Part shown: positions 31,302 through 39,202 of the stretch, piece by piece | Position numbering within the stretch: position 1 is the stretch's first letter | How the letters are laid out: the number at the start of each line of letters is the position of its first letter | Source of the DNA: Phycisphaerae bacterium | GTDB lineage: Bacteria; Planctomycetota; Phycisphaerae; Sedimentisphaerales; Anaerobacaceae | DNA: 39,252 bases | Assembly (NCBI GenBank): GCA_030601745.1 | Contig: JAUWBI010000028.1 | Coordinates: 1 to 39,252, forward strand | Direction of reading: 5' to 3' | Position numbers and translations under genes: made by a program | Notes under the pieces: generated by a model | Database searches by the model: none | Told to the model about the DNA's origin: nothing | The model's input: only the letters and a program-made list of their open reading frames with translations

Positions 31302-32375
31302 TTATTGGGATTCGGGCTGGTTTTGATTAGCTCTTGTTTGTGTAAATTCCGAGGGGGGCGCTTGTGAATCAGGCTGTGGGATTGACTTGATTGTGATGGG
31401 GGGCTTGTCCCGGTTTTGTTCGGCGTCGGTATCAGGTCTTTGGTTTGTATCCGGCGGAGCGGATATATTCTGCTGCTGAGCCGCTTCGCCAACAGCAGAT
31501 AGTTCTTTCATCTGTTCTAAAGTTTGTACATTCTGGTCTTCAGGCACTTCAGCAGCATCGGGTTGTGTATTTAGCTGTGGCGCCGGCTGAACTTGAGTGT
31601 GTATGAATTCAGCTACCTTCTTGTAATCTTCAGCGCCGTGACAATTTTGCTCGTATTCGAAAATTGTTTTGCCGTAGCTTGGCGCTTCAGCGAGCTTGAT
31701 GTTTCTTCGGATATAAACCGGAAGAATCCGAGCTTGTGCCCAGGCGCAGTTGGTTCCGCGTGCATTGTCGAGGAATTGCTCGATATCGGCCTTGACTTCC
31801 TTTGGAAGCGAGGCCCTGGTGTCAAACATACACAGCAAAATGCCATTAACTTTCAGGGCCGGGTTGATTCTTTTGTTGACAAGCTCGATGGTTTGCAGGA
31901 GTTTTCCGAATCCCTGGAGGGCCAGGAAATATGGCTGAAGCGGGATTAAGACCTCTTCGGCGGCGGCGAGGGCATTTAAGGTCAACAATCCGAGCGAAGG
32001 GGGACAGTCGATAAAAGAATAATCGAATTTGTCTTCGACCGTATGAATTGCCTCTCGCAGAATGGTTTCCCTGCCGACCACACTTACCAGCTCACTTTCG
32101 GCACCAACCAGGTTGATATTTGCGGGCAGCAGCCAAAGATTCGGGCGCACGAGCAGAATTTCTTCTTGAAATCCTGCTGACTGGGTCAGGACCTCATAAG
32201 AGCCGGACTCGACGGTTTGCGGCTCGAGGCCGAGGTGTATTGTCAGATGCGCTTGAGGGTCCAGGTCAATAACGACCACTTTTGAGCCGGCGGCGGCAAG
32301 GGCTGCCGCAGTATTGACCACTGTTGTGGTTTTTCCCACCCCTCCCTTCTGGTTTAATACTGCGATTGTTCTCAA
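31302..32375 (-). CDS. parA: ParA/Soj-type partition ATPase with disordered C-terminal tail
   Basis: 357 residues. Deviant Walker A KGGVGKTT (10-17), VVVIDLDPQAH (Walker A'), YSFIDCPPSLGLLTLNALAAA (Walker B area) identify a ParA-family ATPase; residues 1-255 form the whole fold. About 100 further residues are rich in Pro, Gln, Asn and Thr, an uncommon tail for Soj. The start is TTG at 32373-32375 with AAGGT 6 bases before it and it begins at the family N-terminus. It is downstream of nusB by 27 bases. No parB is within the window, so its partner and whether it acts on the chromosome or other cargo are open. Confidence 0.9.
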   Translation of the reverse strand: MRTIAVLNQKGGVGKTTTVVNTAAALAAAGSKVVVIDLDPQAHLTIHLGLEPQTVESGSYEVLTQSAGFQEEILLVRPNLWLLPANINLVGAESELVSVVGRETILREAIHTVEDKFDYSFIDCPPSLGLLTLNALAAAEEVLIPLQPYFLALQGFGKLLQTIELVNKRINPALKVNGILLCMFDTRASLPKEVKADIEQFLDNARGTNCAWAQARILPVYIRRNIKLAEAPSYGKTIFEYEQNCHGAEDYKKVAEFIHTQVQPAPQLNTQPDAAEVPEDQNVQTLEQMKELSAVGEAAQQQNISAPPDTNQRPDTDAEQNRDKPPITIKSIPQPDSQAPPSEFTQTRANQNQPESQ

Positions 32376-32402
32376 TCCGTTACCTTCAATAGCTTTGAGT
32401 TT

Positions 32403-32822
32403 TTAATTTTGAGTTTTTAGTTTTTTCAGGACGGCATCAAGCACGCCATTAACAAACGCGGGTGACTTATCAGTGCTGAACTTTTTGGCAAGCTCGATGG
32501 CCTCATTTATCACAACTCTGGGTGGAATATCGGGACAGAATTTCAACTGATAAACCGCCAATCTCAAAATGCTTTTGTCAACAGGTGAGAGCCGATGAAA
32601 CTGCCACTTTATTGTCGAAGCAGCAATCAGCTCGTCGCACTGCGCCAAATTTTTCCACGTTCCTTCTGTCCAATCCGAGGCGAGTTTGCGGACAAAATCG
32701 TCGGGGTCCGCTTCTATAAAGAACTCACCTAAAAACTCGAGCAGGTCCGGGCCCTGCACGTCGAGTTGATATAGTCCCTGTATTGCCAGCTCCCTGGCCC
32801 TTGTTCTTCTATCCACCTGCAT
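32403..32822 (-). CDS. nusB: Transcription antitermination protein NusB
   Basis: 139 residues from ATG at 32820-32822 (DRRTRARELAIQGLYQLDVQ start, normal NusB length). NusB is all-helical and binds boxA RNA with NusE for rRNA antitermination; the segments VDKSILRLAVYQLKF and PRVVINEAIELAKKF, then FVNGVLDAVLKKL are diagnostic. No Shine-Dalgarno precedes this ATG because a dispersed repeat occupies that area. A TTG at 32925-32927, overlapping the ribH stop (TTGA), is in frame and would add 35 residues translated from the repeat. I favour 32822, but the longer coupled form is possible. Confidence 0.9.
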   Translation of the reverse strand: MQVDRRTRARELAIQGLYQLDVQGPDLLEFLGEFFIEADPDDFVRKLASDWTEGTWKNLAQCDELIAASTIKWQFHRLSPVDKSILRLAVYQLKFCPDIPPRVVINEAIELAKKFSTDKSPAFVNGVLDAVLKKLKTQN

Positions 32823-32839
32823 TTCGTATTGCGTTGTTC

Positions 32840-32913
32840 CAGGTGTGGCACGGGCTTCCAGGCGTGGCACGGGCTTCCAGCCCGTGAAACACGGCCAAGA
32901 TGGCCGTGCCACA
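32840..32913. repeat. Palindromic dispersed repeat between ribH and nusB
   Basis: GGCACGGGCTTCCAGCCCGTG (partly duplicated) followed by CACGGCCAAGATGGCCGTG. Same family as 18533-18583. It interrupts an otherwise tight operon and is in frame with nusB. Confidence 0.8.
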
Positions 32914-32923
32914 AAATACAAAC

Positions 32924-33388
32924 TCAAATCTGTTCCAACACGCTGACTGTTTCCATAGCCGTCATTGCTGCGTCGGCACCGGCGTTGCCCATTTTCGTCC
33001 CGGCCCTTTCGACCGCCTGTTCGAGCGTCTCGCAGGTGAGGACACCAAATACAGCCGGTACGGCTGAATCGTAGTTGATTTGTCCGATACCTCGAACTAC
33101 CTGCTGACAGACAGAATCGTAATGGCCGGTTTGACCCCGTATGACCGCACCGAGGCAGATGACCGCGACGTACTTGCCACTCTGTGCGAGCTTTTTGGAA
33201 GCTTGCGCAATCTCACAGGCACCCGGCACCCAAACTACGGATATTTGTTCATCAGCAGCACCGTGACGCTGGAGACAATCTATCGCACCGGCAAGGAGCT
33301 TAGCGGTTATGAATTCGTTGAACCTGCTGACTACAATAGCGTAAGTGCCTTTGCCGGCTGTTAGCCGGCCTTTTATTTCTTTAATCAT
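32924..33388 (-). CDS. ribH: 6,7-dimethyl-8-ribityllumazine synthase
   Basis: Condenses 5-amino-6-ribitylamino-uracil with dihydroxybutanone phosphate, the penultimate riboflavin step. 154 residues, normal for the subunit of the icosahedral enzyme. Motifs: YAIVVSRFNEFIT (substrate-binding Phe), VVWVPGACEIAQ, CLGAVIRGQTGHYDSVC with the catalytic H89 and AVFGVLTCETLEQAVERAG. It heads a ribH-nusB-parA unit; ribH-nusB adjacency is common. No FMN riboswitch is seen in its leader and no other rib genes are in the window. Confidence 0.95.
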   Translation of the reverse strand: MIKEIKGRLTAGKGTYAIVVSRFNEFITAKLLAGAIDCLQRHGAADEQISVVWVPGACEIAQASKKLAQSGKYVAVICLGAVIRGQTGHYDSVCQQVVRGIGQINYDSAVPAVFGVLTCETLEQAVERAGTKMGNAGADAAMTAMETVSVLEQI

Positions 33389-33416
33389 AGTTTCACTTCT
33401 CCAAACAATATTCGGT

Positions 33417-33455
33417 GGGTTCCCATTTTGCGACTTATTGCAAAATAAGGCCCCG
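33417..33455. repeat. Left copy of a ~40-base direct repeat
   Basis: Reads GGGTTCCCATTTTGCGACTT then ATTGCAAAATAAGGCCCC. Together with 33735-33772 it flanks the structured region between ribH and the TPR gene. ATTTTGC and GCAAAAT within it can pair. Confidence 0.65.
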
Positions 33456-33499
33456 GTACTGAGACGGTACGAACGAACTTAGATTAGTTTACACTTCGC

Positions 33500-33725
33500 C
33501 TGGCAGCCTACATTATAAGACTATCGGGGGCTGCTTTCCAGAAAAACAGTAATCCCACACCAATCAGGCGTGAGCCTAAGCACGATTGGTGCGGGGCTAA
33601 CCTATGCAATTGTAAGAGCTTATAACCCGGATTACCAGCAAAATTTTTACTGCGGGCAAAAAGGCCTTACACCGGCCAAAAACCGCTAACTCAACGGTAC
33701 TTTATAGGCGATAACGCCGTTGGAG
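33500..33725. other. Candidate structured RNA or mobile non-coding element
   Basis: No gene. Possible helices: GCAGCC (33503-33508) with GGCTGC (33529-33534); CACCAATC (33558-33565) with GATTGGTG (33584-33591), enclosing AGGC-GTGA-GCCT; GTAATCC (33549-33555) with GGATTAC (33629-33635), competing with CAGTAA (33547-33552)/TTACTG (33647-33652); and CAACGG (33692-33697) with CCGTTG (33717-33722), competing with GGCG-ATAA-CGCC (33707-33718). Mutually exclusive helices are riboswitch-like, but I recognise no known class, and strand is undecided. Confidence 0.5.
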
Positions 33726-33734
33726 AATTTGTTT

Positions 33735-33772
33735 GGCTCCCACTTTGCGCCTTATTGCAAAATGGGGCCCCT
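33735..33772. repeat. Right copy of the ~40-base direct repeat
   Basis: Reads GGCTCCCACTTTGCGCCTT then ATTGCAAAATGGGGCCCC, about 80% like the copy at 33417. It ends 30 bases before the TPR start. Confidence 0.65.
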
Positions 33773-33801
33773 ACTTGCTGAGGAAAAAAGGGACGTGTTA
33801 T

Positions 33802-35214
33802 ATGGTCTTCAAAGATATGGCATTTGGCTCCTATGATAAAGCCGAGCGTAAAGCTCGCAAGGCTTTTGAGCTTTACGAAGACGGCAAAATATCACAAGCC
33901 CTTCTGGAACTGGAAGATGCTCTTGAGATAAACCCTTCGAACGGCTCATGGCATTTCAACAAGGCGCTTGCGCTGGATGCTATTGACCAGTTCGATGATG
34001 CAATAGGCGAATACGAAATTGCGCTTCAGCTAAATCCCGATGATTTGGAGATATTAAATTCGCTGGCGGTCGATTATACCCGGACGGGCCAGTATGACCT
34101 TGCTATCGACACTTTCGAGCACATCCAGAAACTTGACCCCAAGTTTGAACCCTGCTACTGCAATCGGATAATTACTTATACCGAAATGGGGCAGCATGAT
34201 TTGGCCGAGCAGCTGTTTTATCTTGCGCAGCAGATAAATCCGGATTGTGCGTTGTGCTACTATAATATCGGTAACAGTCTTTTTGCCCGGGGTCAGTACA
34301 AGAAAGCCGTTCGCTGCTGGCTAAGAACGGCTGAACTTGAGCCGAGCCATCCCCAAATCAACTATCGAATCGCCCAGGCTTACTGGTCAGCGGGTGAGAG
34401 CGGACATAGCCGTGAGCATTTCCTGGCGGAGCTTCGTGTCAACCCGGGGAACGTTGAGGTTATTCTCGATTTCGGTTTGTTTTTGCTCGAGGGTGGCGAT
34501 ATCGAATCAGCGAAGGAAAAGTTTAACAGGATACTTGAACTTAAGCCGGATTTTGTACCCGCCTTGTTTTATCTCGGAGAGATTGCTTTCAACAAAAGTG
34601 ATGTAGAGAGAGCGGAGCAACTATTCAATCAGGCCTTGGAAAAAGACAACGCGCTTCCCGGGCCGTGCTATAGACTGGCTCAGTATGCGTTAATGAGAGG
34701 GAATAAGAAAGAGGGGAGAGCTTATCTGGTTTCCGAGCTTCAAGCTTCTCCGGAGGACGTGGACACATTGGTTTCTATGGGGTCGATGTTTTTGACTATC
34801 GGCGAACTCGATTATGCGACACATTGCCTGCTGAGGGCTGTCGATATCGATTGTGCTAATGCAGACGCCTATTACTATCTCGGTCTTGTGAGCGCTATAA
34901 AAGGCCGGTTTGAGAATGCTGCGGAGTTTTTCGCCCATACGCTCGATATCAGGAGTGAGCACGTTTTTGCTTTAAGAGATTCGGCTTTTGTTTACCTGGC
35001 AATGGGCAGATTAGCCGATGCTGCGGAGAGGATTAAGAAAGCGAGGGTCTTAGCAGGCGACGATTCGCAGCTAAGGGCGCTTGACCGCAGAGTTCGGCTG
35101 ATTCAAATAACAGAGCGAATAGCGGATTTTCTCTGGTGCCTGCGGCCTCGATTTATCTCGTATCTCGTATCCCGTATTTCATATCTGGTATCACGCTTCA
35201 CACATCACGGTTGA
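33802..35214 (+). CDS. TPR-repeat protein
   Basis: 470 residues made almost wholly of about ten to eleven tetratricopeptide repeats; for example WHFNKALALDAIDQFDDAIG, ALCYYNIGNSLFARGQYKKA and ADAYYYLGLVSAIKGRFENA. TPRs form a protein-binding superhelix; no enzymatic domain or signal peptide is seen, so a cytoplasmic scaffold is likely. I start it at the ATG 33802 (KDMAFGSYDKAERKARKAFE) because AGGGA lies ~10 bases upstream; an earlier in-frame ATG at 33733 reads through a repeat. The C-terminal ~20 residues are the translation of a CGTATCTCGTATCCCG-type array (35148-35213), so the original end may have been earlier. Confidence 0.85.
   Translation: MVFKDMAFGSYDKAERKARKAFELYEDGKISQALLELEDALEINPSNGSWHFNKALALDAIDQFDDAIGEYEIALQLNPDDLEILNSLAVDYTRTGQYDLAIDTFEHIQKLDPKFEPCYCNRIITYTEMGQHDLAEQLFYLAQQINPDCALCYYNIGNSLFARGQYKKAVRCWLRTAELEPSHPQINYRIAQAYWSAGESGHSREHFLAELRVNPGNVEVILDFGLFLLEGGDIESAKEKFNRILELKPDFVPALFYLGEIAFNKSDVERAEQLFNQALEKDNALPGPCYRLAQYALMRGNKKEGRAYLVSELQASPEDVDTLVSMGSMFLTIGELDYATHCLLRAVDIDCANADAYYYLGLVSAIKGRFENAAEFFAHTLDIRSEHVFALRDSAFVYLAMGRLADAAERIKKARVLAGDDSQLRALDRRVRLIQITERIADFLWCLRPRFISYLVSRISYLVSRFTHHG
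35148..35213. repeat. TATCTCG/TATCCCG word array at the end of the TPR gene
   Basis: Units like ATCTCGTATCTCGTATCCCG then TATTTCATATCTGG. It is translated as the protein tail. Confidence 0.6.
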
Positions 35215-35312
35215 GGTTATTAACATTCACGCCCCCGGAACCATCGCAACTGGAGGGTCCGCAGGCGGTCTGTTTTCGTTAAGTTCGGCGAAGACGAAGA
35301 TTAAGAAACAAT

Positions 35313-35341
35313 TTGCAAAATTTTGCCAAATGCACTAATCT
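35313..35341 (+). promoter_or_regulatory. Probable tRNA-Leu promoter
   Basis: TTGCAA (35313-35318), 17-base spacer, TAATCT (35336-35341). Expected start near 35348, three bases before the tRNA. Confidence 0.5.
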
Positions 35342-35350
35342 ATTGGTCTG

Positions 35351-35435
35351 GGCCGAGTGGCGGAATGGCAGACGCTGGGGACTTAAAATCCCCTGCCCAT
35401 AATTGGGCGTGTGGGTTCGACTCCCACCTCGGCCA
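35351..35435 (+). tRNA. tRNA-Leu (anticodon TAA)
   Basis: 85-base class II tRNA: acceptor GGCCGAG/CTCGGCC, anticodon stem GGGGA/TCCCC with loop CTTAAAA (anticodon TAA), long variable arm TGCCCATAATTGGGCG, T arm GTGGG-TTCGACT-CCCAC, discriminator A. CCA is not encoded. Confidence 0.95.
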
Positions 35436-35440
35436 TTATT

Positions 35441-35490
35441 CGCCGTGCGTGAAGCGTAATGCGTATCGCGTATTATGCGATACGAGATAG
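35441..35490. repeat. ATGCGTATCGCG/ATTATGCGATACG word array
   Basis: Lies between tRNA-Leu and the next gene. Contains GTGCGTGAAGCGTAATGCG and ATGCGATACGAGATAG, in the same family as 6940-6978. Confidence 0.6.
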
Positions 35491-35526
35491 TAAGTCGAAC
35501 TACCAACAGTGTGCCGGAGATAAATA

Positions 35527-36855
35527 ATGATGGATAAAAACCCTAAACTTGTAGATGTGGAAAAACCCAATTTGTATCGGGAGATGTTTCCATATACCGA
35601 ATTTCCCAAAGTAATATTCGACAACCAAAGAGTTGAGTATGATATTCCGGACAAGATATGGATAACCGATACGACCTTCCGTGACGGTCAGCAGGCCCGG
35701 CCCCCTTATACGCCGGAGCAAATCCTGCGGATATACGATTTATTGCACAAAATAGACGGCGGGACGGGTTTGATCCGGCAATGTGAATTCTTTCTTTATT
35801 CAGAGCGCGACAGAAAAGCGGTGGAACTGTGCAAAGAGCGTGGTTATGAGTTTCCTGAGATTACCGGCTGGATAAGGGCCGTGTCGGCTGATTTTAAGCT
35901 GGTATCGCAAATGGGGCTCAGCGAAACGGGTATTCTGACCTCGGCAAGTGACTATCATATATTCCTTAAGCTGCGAAAGACACGGACCCAGGCGATGGAT
36001 TTGTATCTTGATGTTGTCAAAGCGGCGCTGGATAATGGTGTCATCCCGCGCTGTCACTTTGAGGATATAACGCGAGCCGATTATGAAGGTTTTGTACTGC
36101 CTTTTGCCGGTGAGTTAATGAAGCTTGCCGAAGAATATAATAAGCCGGTCAAGATTCGGCTTTGCGATACGCTTGGATTTGGTCTGCCGTGGGCGGCAGT
36201 TTCTTTGCCTCGGAGCATTCCGAAACTTATCTATGGGCTTCGGCAAATCGGTATCCCGTCGGCGCGGCTCGAATGGCACGGTCATAATGATTTACACAAG
36301 GTCCAGGTAAACGCTGCAACGGCGTGGCTCTATGGCTGCAGTGCGGCCAACGCTGCGATATTCGGCATCGGTGAAAGAACAGGCAATCCGCCTCTGGAGG
36401 CTCTGGTGACGGAACACGCCCAGTTGAAAGGGATGGGCGAGGGTGTCAACTACGCTGCAATAACCGAACTCGCCGAGTACGCCGGAAAGGAGCTGGGCTT
36501 TGAAATCCCGGGCAATTATCCACTGGTTGGAAAGGATTTCAATGTTACGCGGGCCGGCATTCACGCCGACGGTTTATTAAAGAACGAGGAAATATATAAT
36601 TGCTTCGATACGCAAAAGTTACTCAACCGCCCTGTTAGCGTAGCAATTACCGACAAGACCGGGGCGGCAGGCATTAAACACTGGATAGAAGCCAAGTACG
36701 AGATTGAAATTCCCAAGCATGACCTCCGTATAGCCAAAATAAAAGACAGAATCGACGCTGAGTATTCAGCTAACAGGGTATCGGCGATATCGGACAAGGA
36801 GATGTTCGAGTGGGTCAGGGAAGCTTTTGGTGGTAATTTACCGCCATTGAGGTAA
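35527..36855 (+). CDS. DRE-TIM metallolyase, candidate Re-citrate synthase (isopropylmalate/homocitrate synthase family)
   Basis: 442 residues. HMGL-like TIM barrel with the [15 protein letters not shown] motif (D48, R52, D53), [23 protein letters not shown], the metal ligands in [11 protein letters not shown] (H251, H253) and [15 protein letters not shown]. These condense acetyl-CoA with a 2-oxo acid. The N-terminal extension ([14 protein letters not shown]) and [20 protein letters not shown] resemble, from memory, sequences in anaerobes annotated as homocitrate/isopropylmalate synthase or shown to be Re-face citrate synthases. Re-citrate synthase would fit an anaerobe with NfnAB. No leu or nif genes are near. 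GGAGA lies 7 bases before the ATG. Family firm; exact substrate inferred. Confidence 0.85.
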   Translation: MMDKNPKLVDVEKPNLYREMFPYTEFPKVIFDNQRVEYDIPDKIWITDTTFRDGQQARPPYTPEQILRIYDLLHKIDGGTGLIRQCEFFLYSERDRKAVELCKERGYEFPEITGWIRAVSADFKLVSQMGLSETGILTSASDYHIFLKLRKTRTQAMDLYLDVVKAALDNGVIPRCHFEDITRADYEGFVLPFAGELMKLAEEYNKPVKIRLCDTLGFGLPWAAVSLPRSIPKLIYGLRQIGIPSARLEWHGHNDLHKVQVNAATAWLYGCSAANAAIFGIGERTGNPPLEALVTEHAQLKGMGEGVNYAAITELAEYAGKELGFEIPGNYPLVGKDFNVTRAGIHADGLLKNEEIYNCFDTQKLLNRPVSVAITDKTGAAGIKHWIEAKYEIEIPKHDLRIAKIKDRIDAEYSANRVSAISDKEMFEWVREAFGGNLPPLR

Positions 36856-36861
36856 AAGGAA

Positions 36862-37608
36862 TTGCCGGATAAAAAAATCAAAGCGGTATTGTTCGACCTT
36901 GGCGAAACTTTGCTCAACTTCGGCAAAGTCAACACGACTCGGCTTTTCCGACAAGGTGCCAGGCTATCATACGATTTTCTCAAAAGTTGCGGCCAGCCGG
37001 TCGGCAGCTTCAACTACTACTGCTGGCGAAACCTGATAGCGCTGCGTATACGACACTGGCTTTCCAACATAACCAGAAAGGATTTTAATGCCTTGCTTTT
37101 GTTAAGGGGGCTCGGTACGAAAAAAGGCGTCAGGCTCGATAGGCAACAATGGCGGCATTTTGCGTGGCTCTGGTATGAGCCTTTGAGCAAAGTCGGCAAG
37201 GCCGAACCGAAAACGAAGGAGACTTTAACTGCACTTAAAAAATTGGACCTTAAGCTCGGGATAGTTTCCAACACCTTTGTGCATAGCAGCTCCTTAGAAA
37301 AACATCTGGAACAGTTAGGTATATTGGACTTCTTTACGGTCAGGCTTTATTCATACCAATTTGACTTTCGCAAGCCGGACGCTCGAATCTTTAAAGCTGC
37401 AGCCGAGAGGATTGGCGAGATATTGGAAAATATATTGTTCGTGGGGGACCAGATTGACAGGGACGTCAAAGCCGCAGCAAAAACCGGTATGCATGCTGTT
37501 CTCAAAGCCGCTTACACCAACGCCGGGAAGAAAACTCCAAAAGGCACCTGGAAAATAAATCATCTTTCCGAGCTGCCGGGCTTAATAGAAAAAATCAACG
37601 CTGATTAA
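36862..37608 (+). CDS. HAD-superfamily hydrolase
   Basis: 248 residues. HAD motifs: I, AVLFDLGETLLNFG with nucleophile D12 (second acidic residue replaced by Gly, and Glu where the general acid neighbourhood lies); II, LGIVSNTF; III, FRKPDARIFKAA; IV, VGDQIDRDVKAA. A large helical cap with basic and aromatic residues lies between I and II. Probably a phosphatase or dehalogenase-like enzyme; substrate unknown. The start is TTG (36862-36864), 6 bases after the preceding stop, with GAGGT about 8 bases upstream overlapping that stop. It is therefore probably translationally coupled to the metallolyase gene. Confidence 0.85.
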   Translation: MPDKKIKAVLFDLGETLLNFGKVNTTRLFRQGARLSYDFLKSCGQPVGSFNYYCWRNLIALRIRHWLSNITRKDFNALLLLRGLGTKKGVRLDRQQWRHFAWLWYEPLSKVGKAEPKTKETLTALKKLDLKLGIVSNTFVHSSSLEKHLEQLGILDFFTVRLYSYQFDFRKPDARIFKAAAERIGEILENILFVGDQIDRDVKAAAKTGMHAVLKAAYTNAGKKTPKGTWKINHLSELPGLIEKINAD

Positions 37609-37683
37609 AGGATAATTAACCGCAGATTAACCCTGATTAAACAAAAGTAAAAAATAGTTACAAAGAAAGATTTACCAATTATT

Positions 37684-38679
37684 TTGCGATTTCTTATTAA
37701 ATTGGTTCAGTTCATAGTTTTTTTTATCATTCAGCTCCCTCTCCTACCTCTAACTATAATCGGGTATATTTTCTTAGTTATTAAGATCCTGCTTTACAGC
37801 AAGAAACATGGTATATCAGCTACAGCTACAAACCCTTTGTTTACTCGTTTGATTTTACACATATTTGGATCACGCAAAGATGAAGATGGAGCTAAAATGA
37901 TTTCTTCATTACCCTTTATGTCAGGAGCTGGATTATGGTTGATGATGGGGCCTGCTTTCATTGCAAACAGAATCTGCGGATATATACCAAGTCTTGCCAA
38001 AATACCTGAACCTGAAAAAGCATCATTGACGAGTCTTGTTGGCTGCAGAACTAAGTTTTTTGACAAAATGATGGAAAAAAACATTAATAGTATGGATCAG
38101 GTTGTCTTTATGGGCGCGGGTTTTGATACACGGGCATTCAAGTATTGTAGTGGAGAAAAAATTAAAGTCTTTGAACTGGATAAGGAGAATACGCAAAAAT
38201 GCAAAATTGAAGCTCTTAAAAAAGCGGGAATTGACTATGAATGGATCACTTTTGTTTCAATAGATTTCAATCAGGAATCATGGGTGGATAAGCTGATCGA
38301 GAATGGCTTTGATACTTCTAAAAAGACATTCTTTCTCTGGGAGGGTGTGACCATTTACTTGGAAGAAGAAAGTGTGAAACAGACTCTGAAAGCTGTAGCA
38401 AAATCAAGCGCAACGGGCAGTGTTATTACCTTTGATTTCTATTCAAAATCATTTGTAACTGGGAAAGGTTCCTTTATTATGAAATATTATGGAAAACCCT
38501 TTTTAAAGATGACTGGCGAAAATTTTAAATTTGGAATTGATACCAAAAAGAATCCTAAAGAGAATGTTGAAACCCTTTTAAATGAAGCTGGCTTAGCTTT
38601 AGGAGAGCTTAGAATGATAGGGAAAACTACTGAAAAAAAGAAGCCTTTTGGAGGTTTAGTCGAAGCTGTAAAAAAATAA
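37684..38679 (+). CDS. PPM1-type (leucine carboxyl methyltransferase-like) SAM methyltransferase with membrane N-terminus
   Basis: 331 residues. A long hydrophobic stretch at the start (about residues 4-38) predicts one or two membrane helices; the rest is a class I SAM methyltransferase of the Ppm1/LCMT type: VVFMGAGFDTRAFKY (144-156), KVFELDKENTQ, FFLWEGVTIYLEEESV, FDFYSKSF. Substrate unknown. The base composition is noticeably more A/T-rich than its neighbours, so lateral acquisition is possible. The start is TTG at 37684 with only a weak AAAGAAAG upstream, so the exact N-terminus is uncertain. It does not overlap or share an operon in an obvious way: 75 bases separate it from the HAD gene. 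Confidence 0.8.
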   Translation: MRFLIKLVQFIVFFIIQLPLLPLTIIGYIFLVIKILLYSKKHGISATATNPLFTRLILHIFGSRKDEDGAKMISSLPFMSGAGLWLMMGPAFIANRICGYIPSLAKIPEPEKASLTSLVGCRTKFFDKMMEKNINSMDQVVFMGAGFDTRAFKYCSGEKIKVFELDKENTQKCKIEALKKAGIDYEWITFVSIDFNQESWVDKLIENGFDTSKKTFFLWEGVTIYLEEESVKQTLKAVAKSSATGSVITFDFYSKSFVTGKGSFIMKYYGKPFLKMTGENFKFGIDTKKNPKENVETLLNEAGLALGELRMIGKTTEKKKPFGGLVEAVKK

Positions 38680-38739
38680 CTCCTTTCTAAAATAAATCTC
38701 TTTTGGAGATAATTAAAGGTGTCCGGTACTTTTTTGGCT

Positions 38740-38870
38740 GTAGACAGGAGCCTGTCCTGAGCCTGCCGAAGGGACAGAATTCGAGCATCGCTTGTCCGCC
38801 ATAGCTTCAGCGAAGGCGGGAGTATCCAGCATCGCTTGTCCGCCATAGCTTCAGCGAAGGCGGAAGAATC
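38740..38870. repeat. Dispersed repeat cluster after the methyltransferase gene
   Basis: CCTGTCCTGAGCCTGCCGAAGG followed by two copies of a 34-base unit (38786-38819 and 38830-38863; CATCGCTTGTCCGCCATAGC then TTCAGCGAAGGCGG) with a 44-base period. From memory, similar TTGTCCGCC...GAAGGCGGA units are widespread in environmental genomes. No gene is seen in 38680-39252. Confidence 0.7.
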
Positions 38871-38872
38871 CA

Positions 38873-38929
38873 ACTTTAGCTCACTTTAGGCACTTTAGTT
38901 CACTTTAGCTCACTTTAGTTCACTTTAAT
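38873..38929. repeat. ACTTTAG array, second locus
   Basis: Six ACTTTAG cores spaced 9-10 bases, beginning AACTTTAG and ending TTCACTTTAAT, the same beginning, end and orientation as the array at 6991-7036. Confidence 0.75.
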
Positions 38930-39063
38930 CTCTCCGCGAAACCTGTAGCTAAAAATAAAAAAATCTCCACCTCAAAGCCCTCTTTCAAAAACCACGATTC
39001 TCAAAGCAGTCCATAAGTATATATGCATATACTTATATAGTATTGTTGCAATTGTCAAACTGA

Positions 39064-39202
39064 AAACAAAAAACTTGTCCTGAGCTTGCCTGTACTGCCT
39101 GTCCTGAGCCTGCCGAAGGGAGCTTGTCGAAGTGTCGAAGGCTCCCCCACCAACCACGCGGCCTCCGCCCGCACCCCACAACTCGTAACTCGCAACCCGT
39201 AA
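39064..39202. repeat. Repeat words at the right end of the window
   Basis: TGTCCTGAGCTTGCCTGTAC, CCTGAGCCTGCCGAAGGGAG, AGCTTGTCGAAGTGTCGAAG and an ACTCGTAACTCGCAACCCG array. No gene. The TGAGCCTGCCGAAGG word also occurs at 38757-38773 and a relative is inside the scpA tail. Confidence 0.6.

Noticed and set aside
32924..33732. FMN riboswitch upstream of ribH
   Set aside because: None of the conserved RFN motifs is present in either orientation; the structured region there matches no class I know.
33733..33801. Earlier TPR start at 33733
   Set aside because: The added residues are the translation of a repeat; the ATG at 33802 has a ribosome site and begins at the protein-like sequence.
35279..35506. 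Minus-strand frame of 75 codons containing [18 protein letters not shown]
   Set aside because: It is antisense to tRNA-Leu; this type of translation is a known artefact of tRNA genes.
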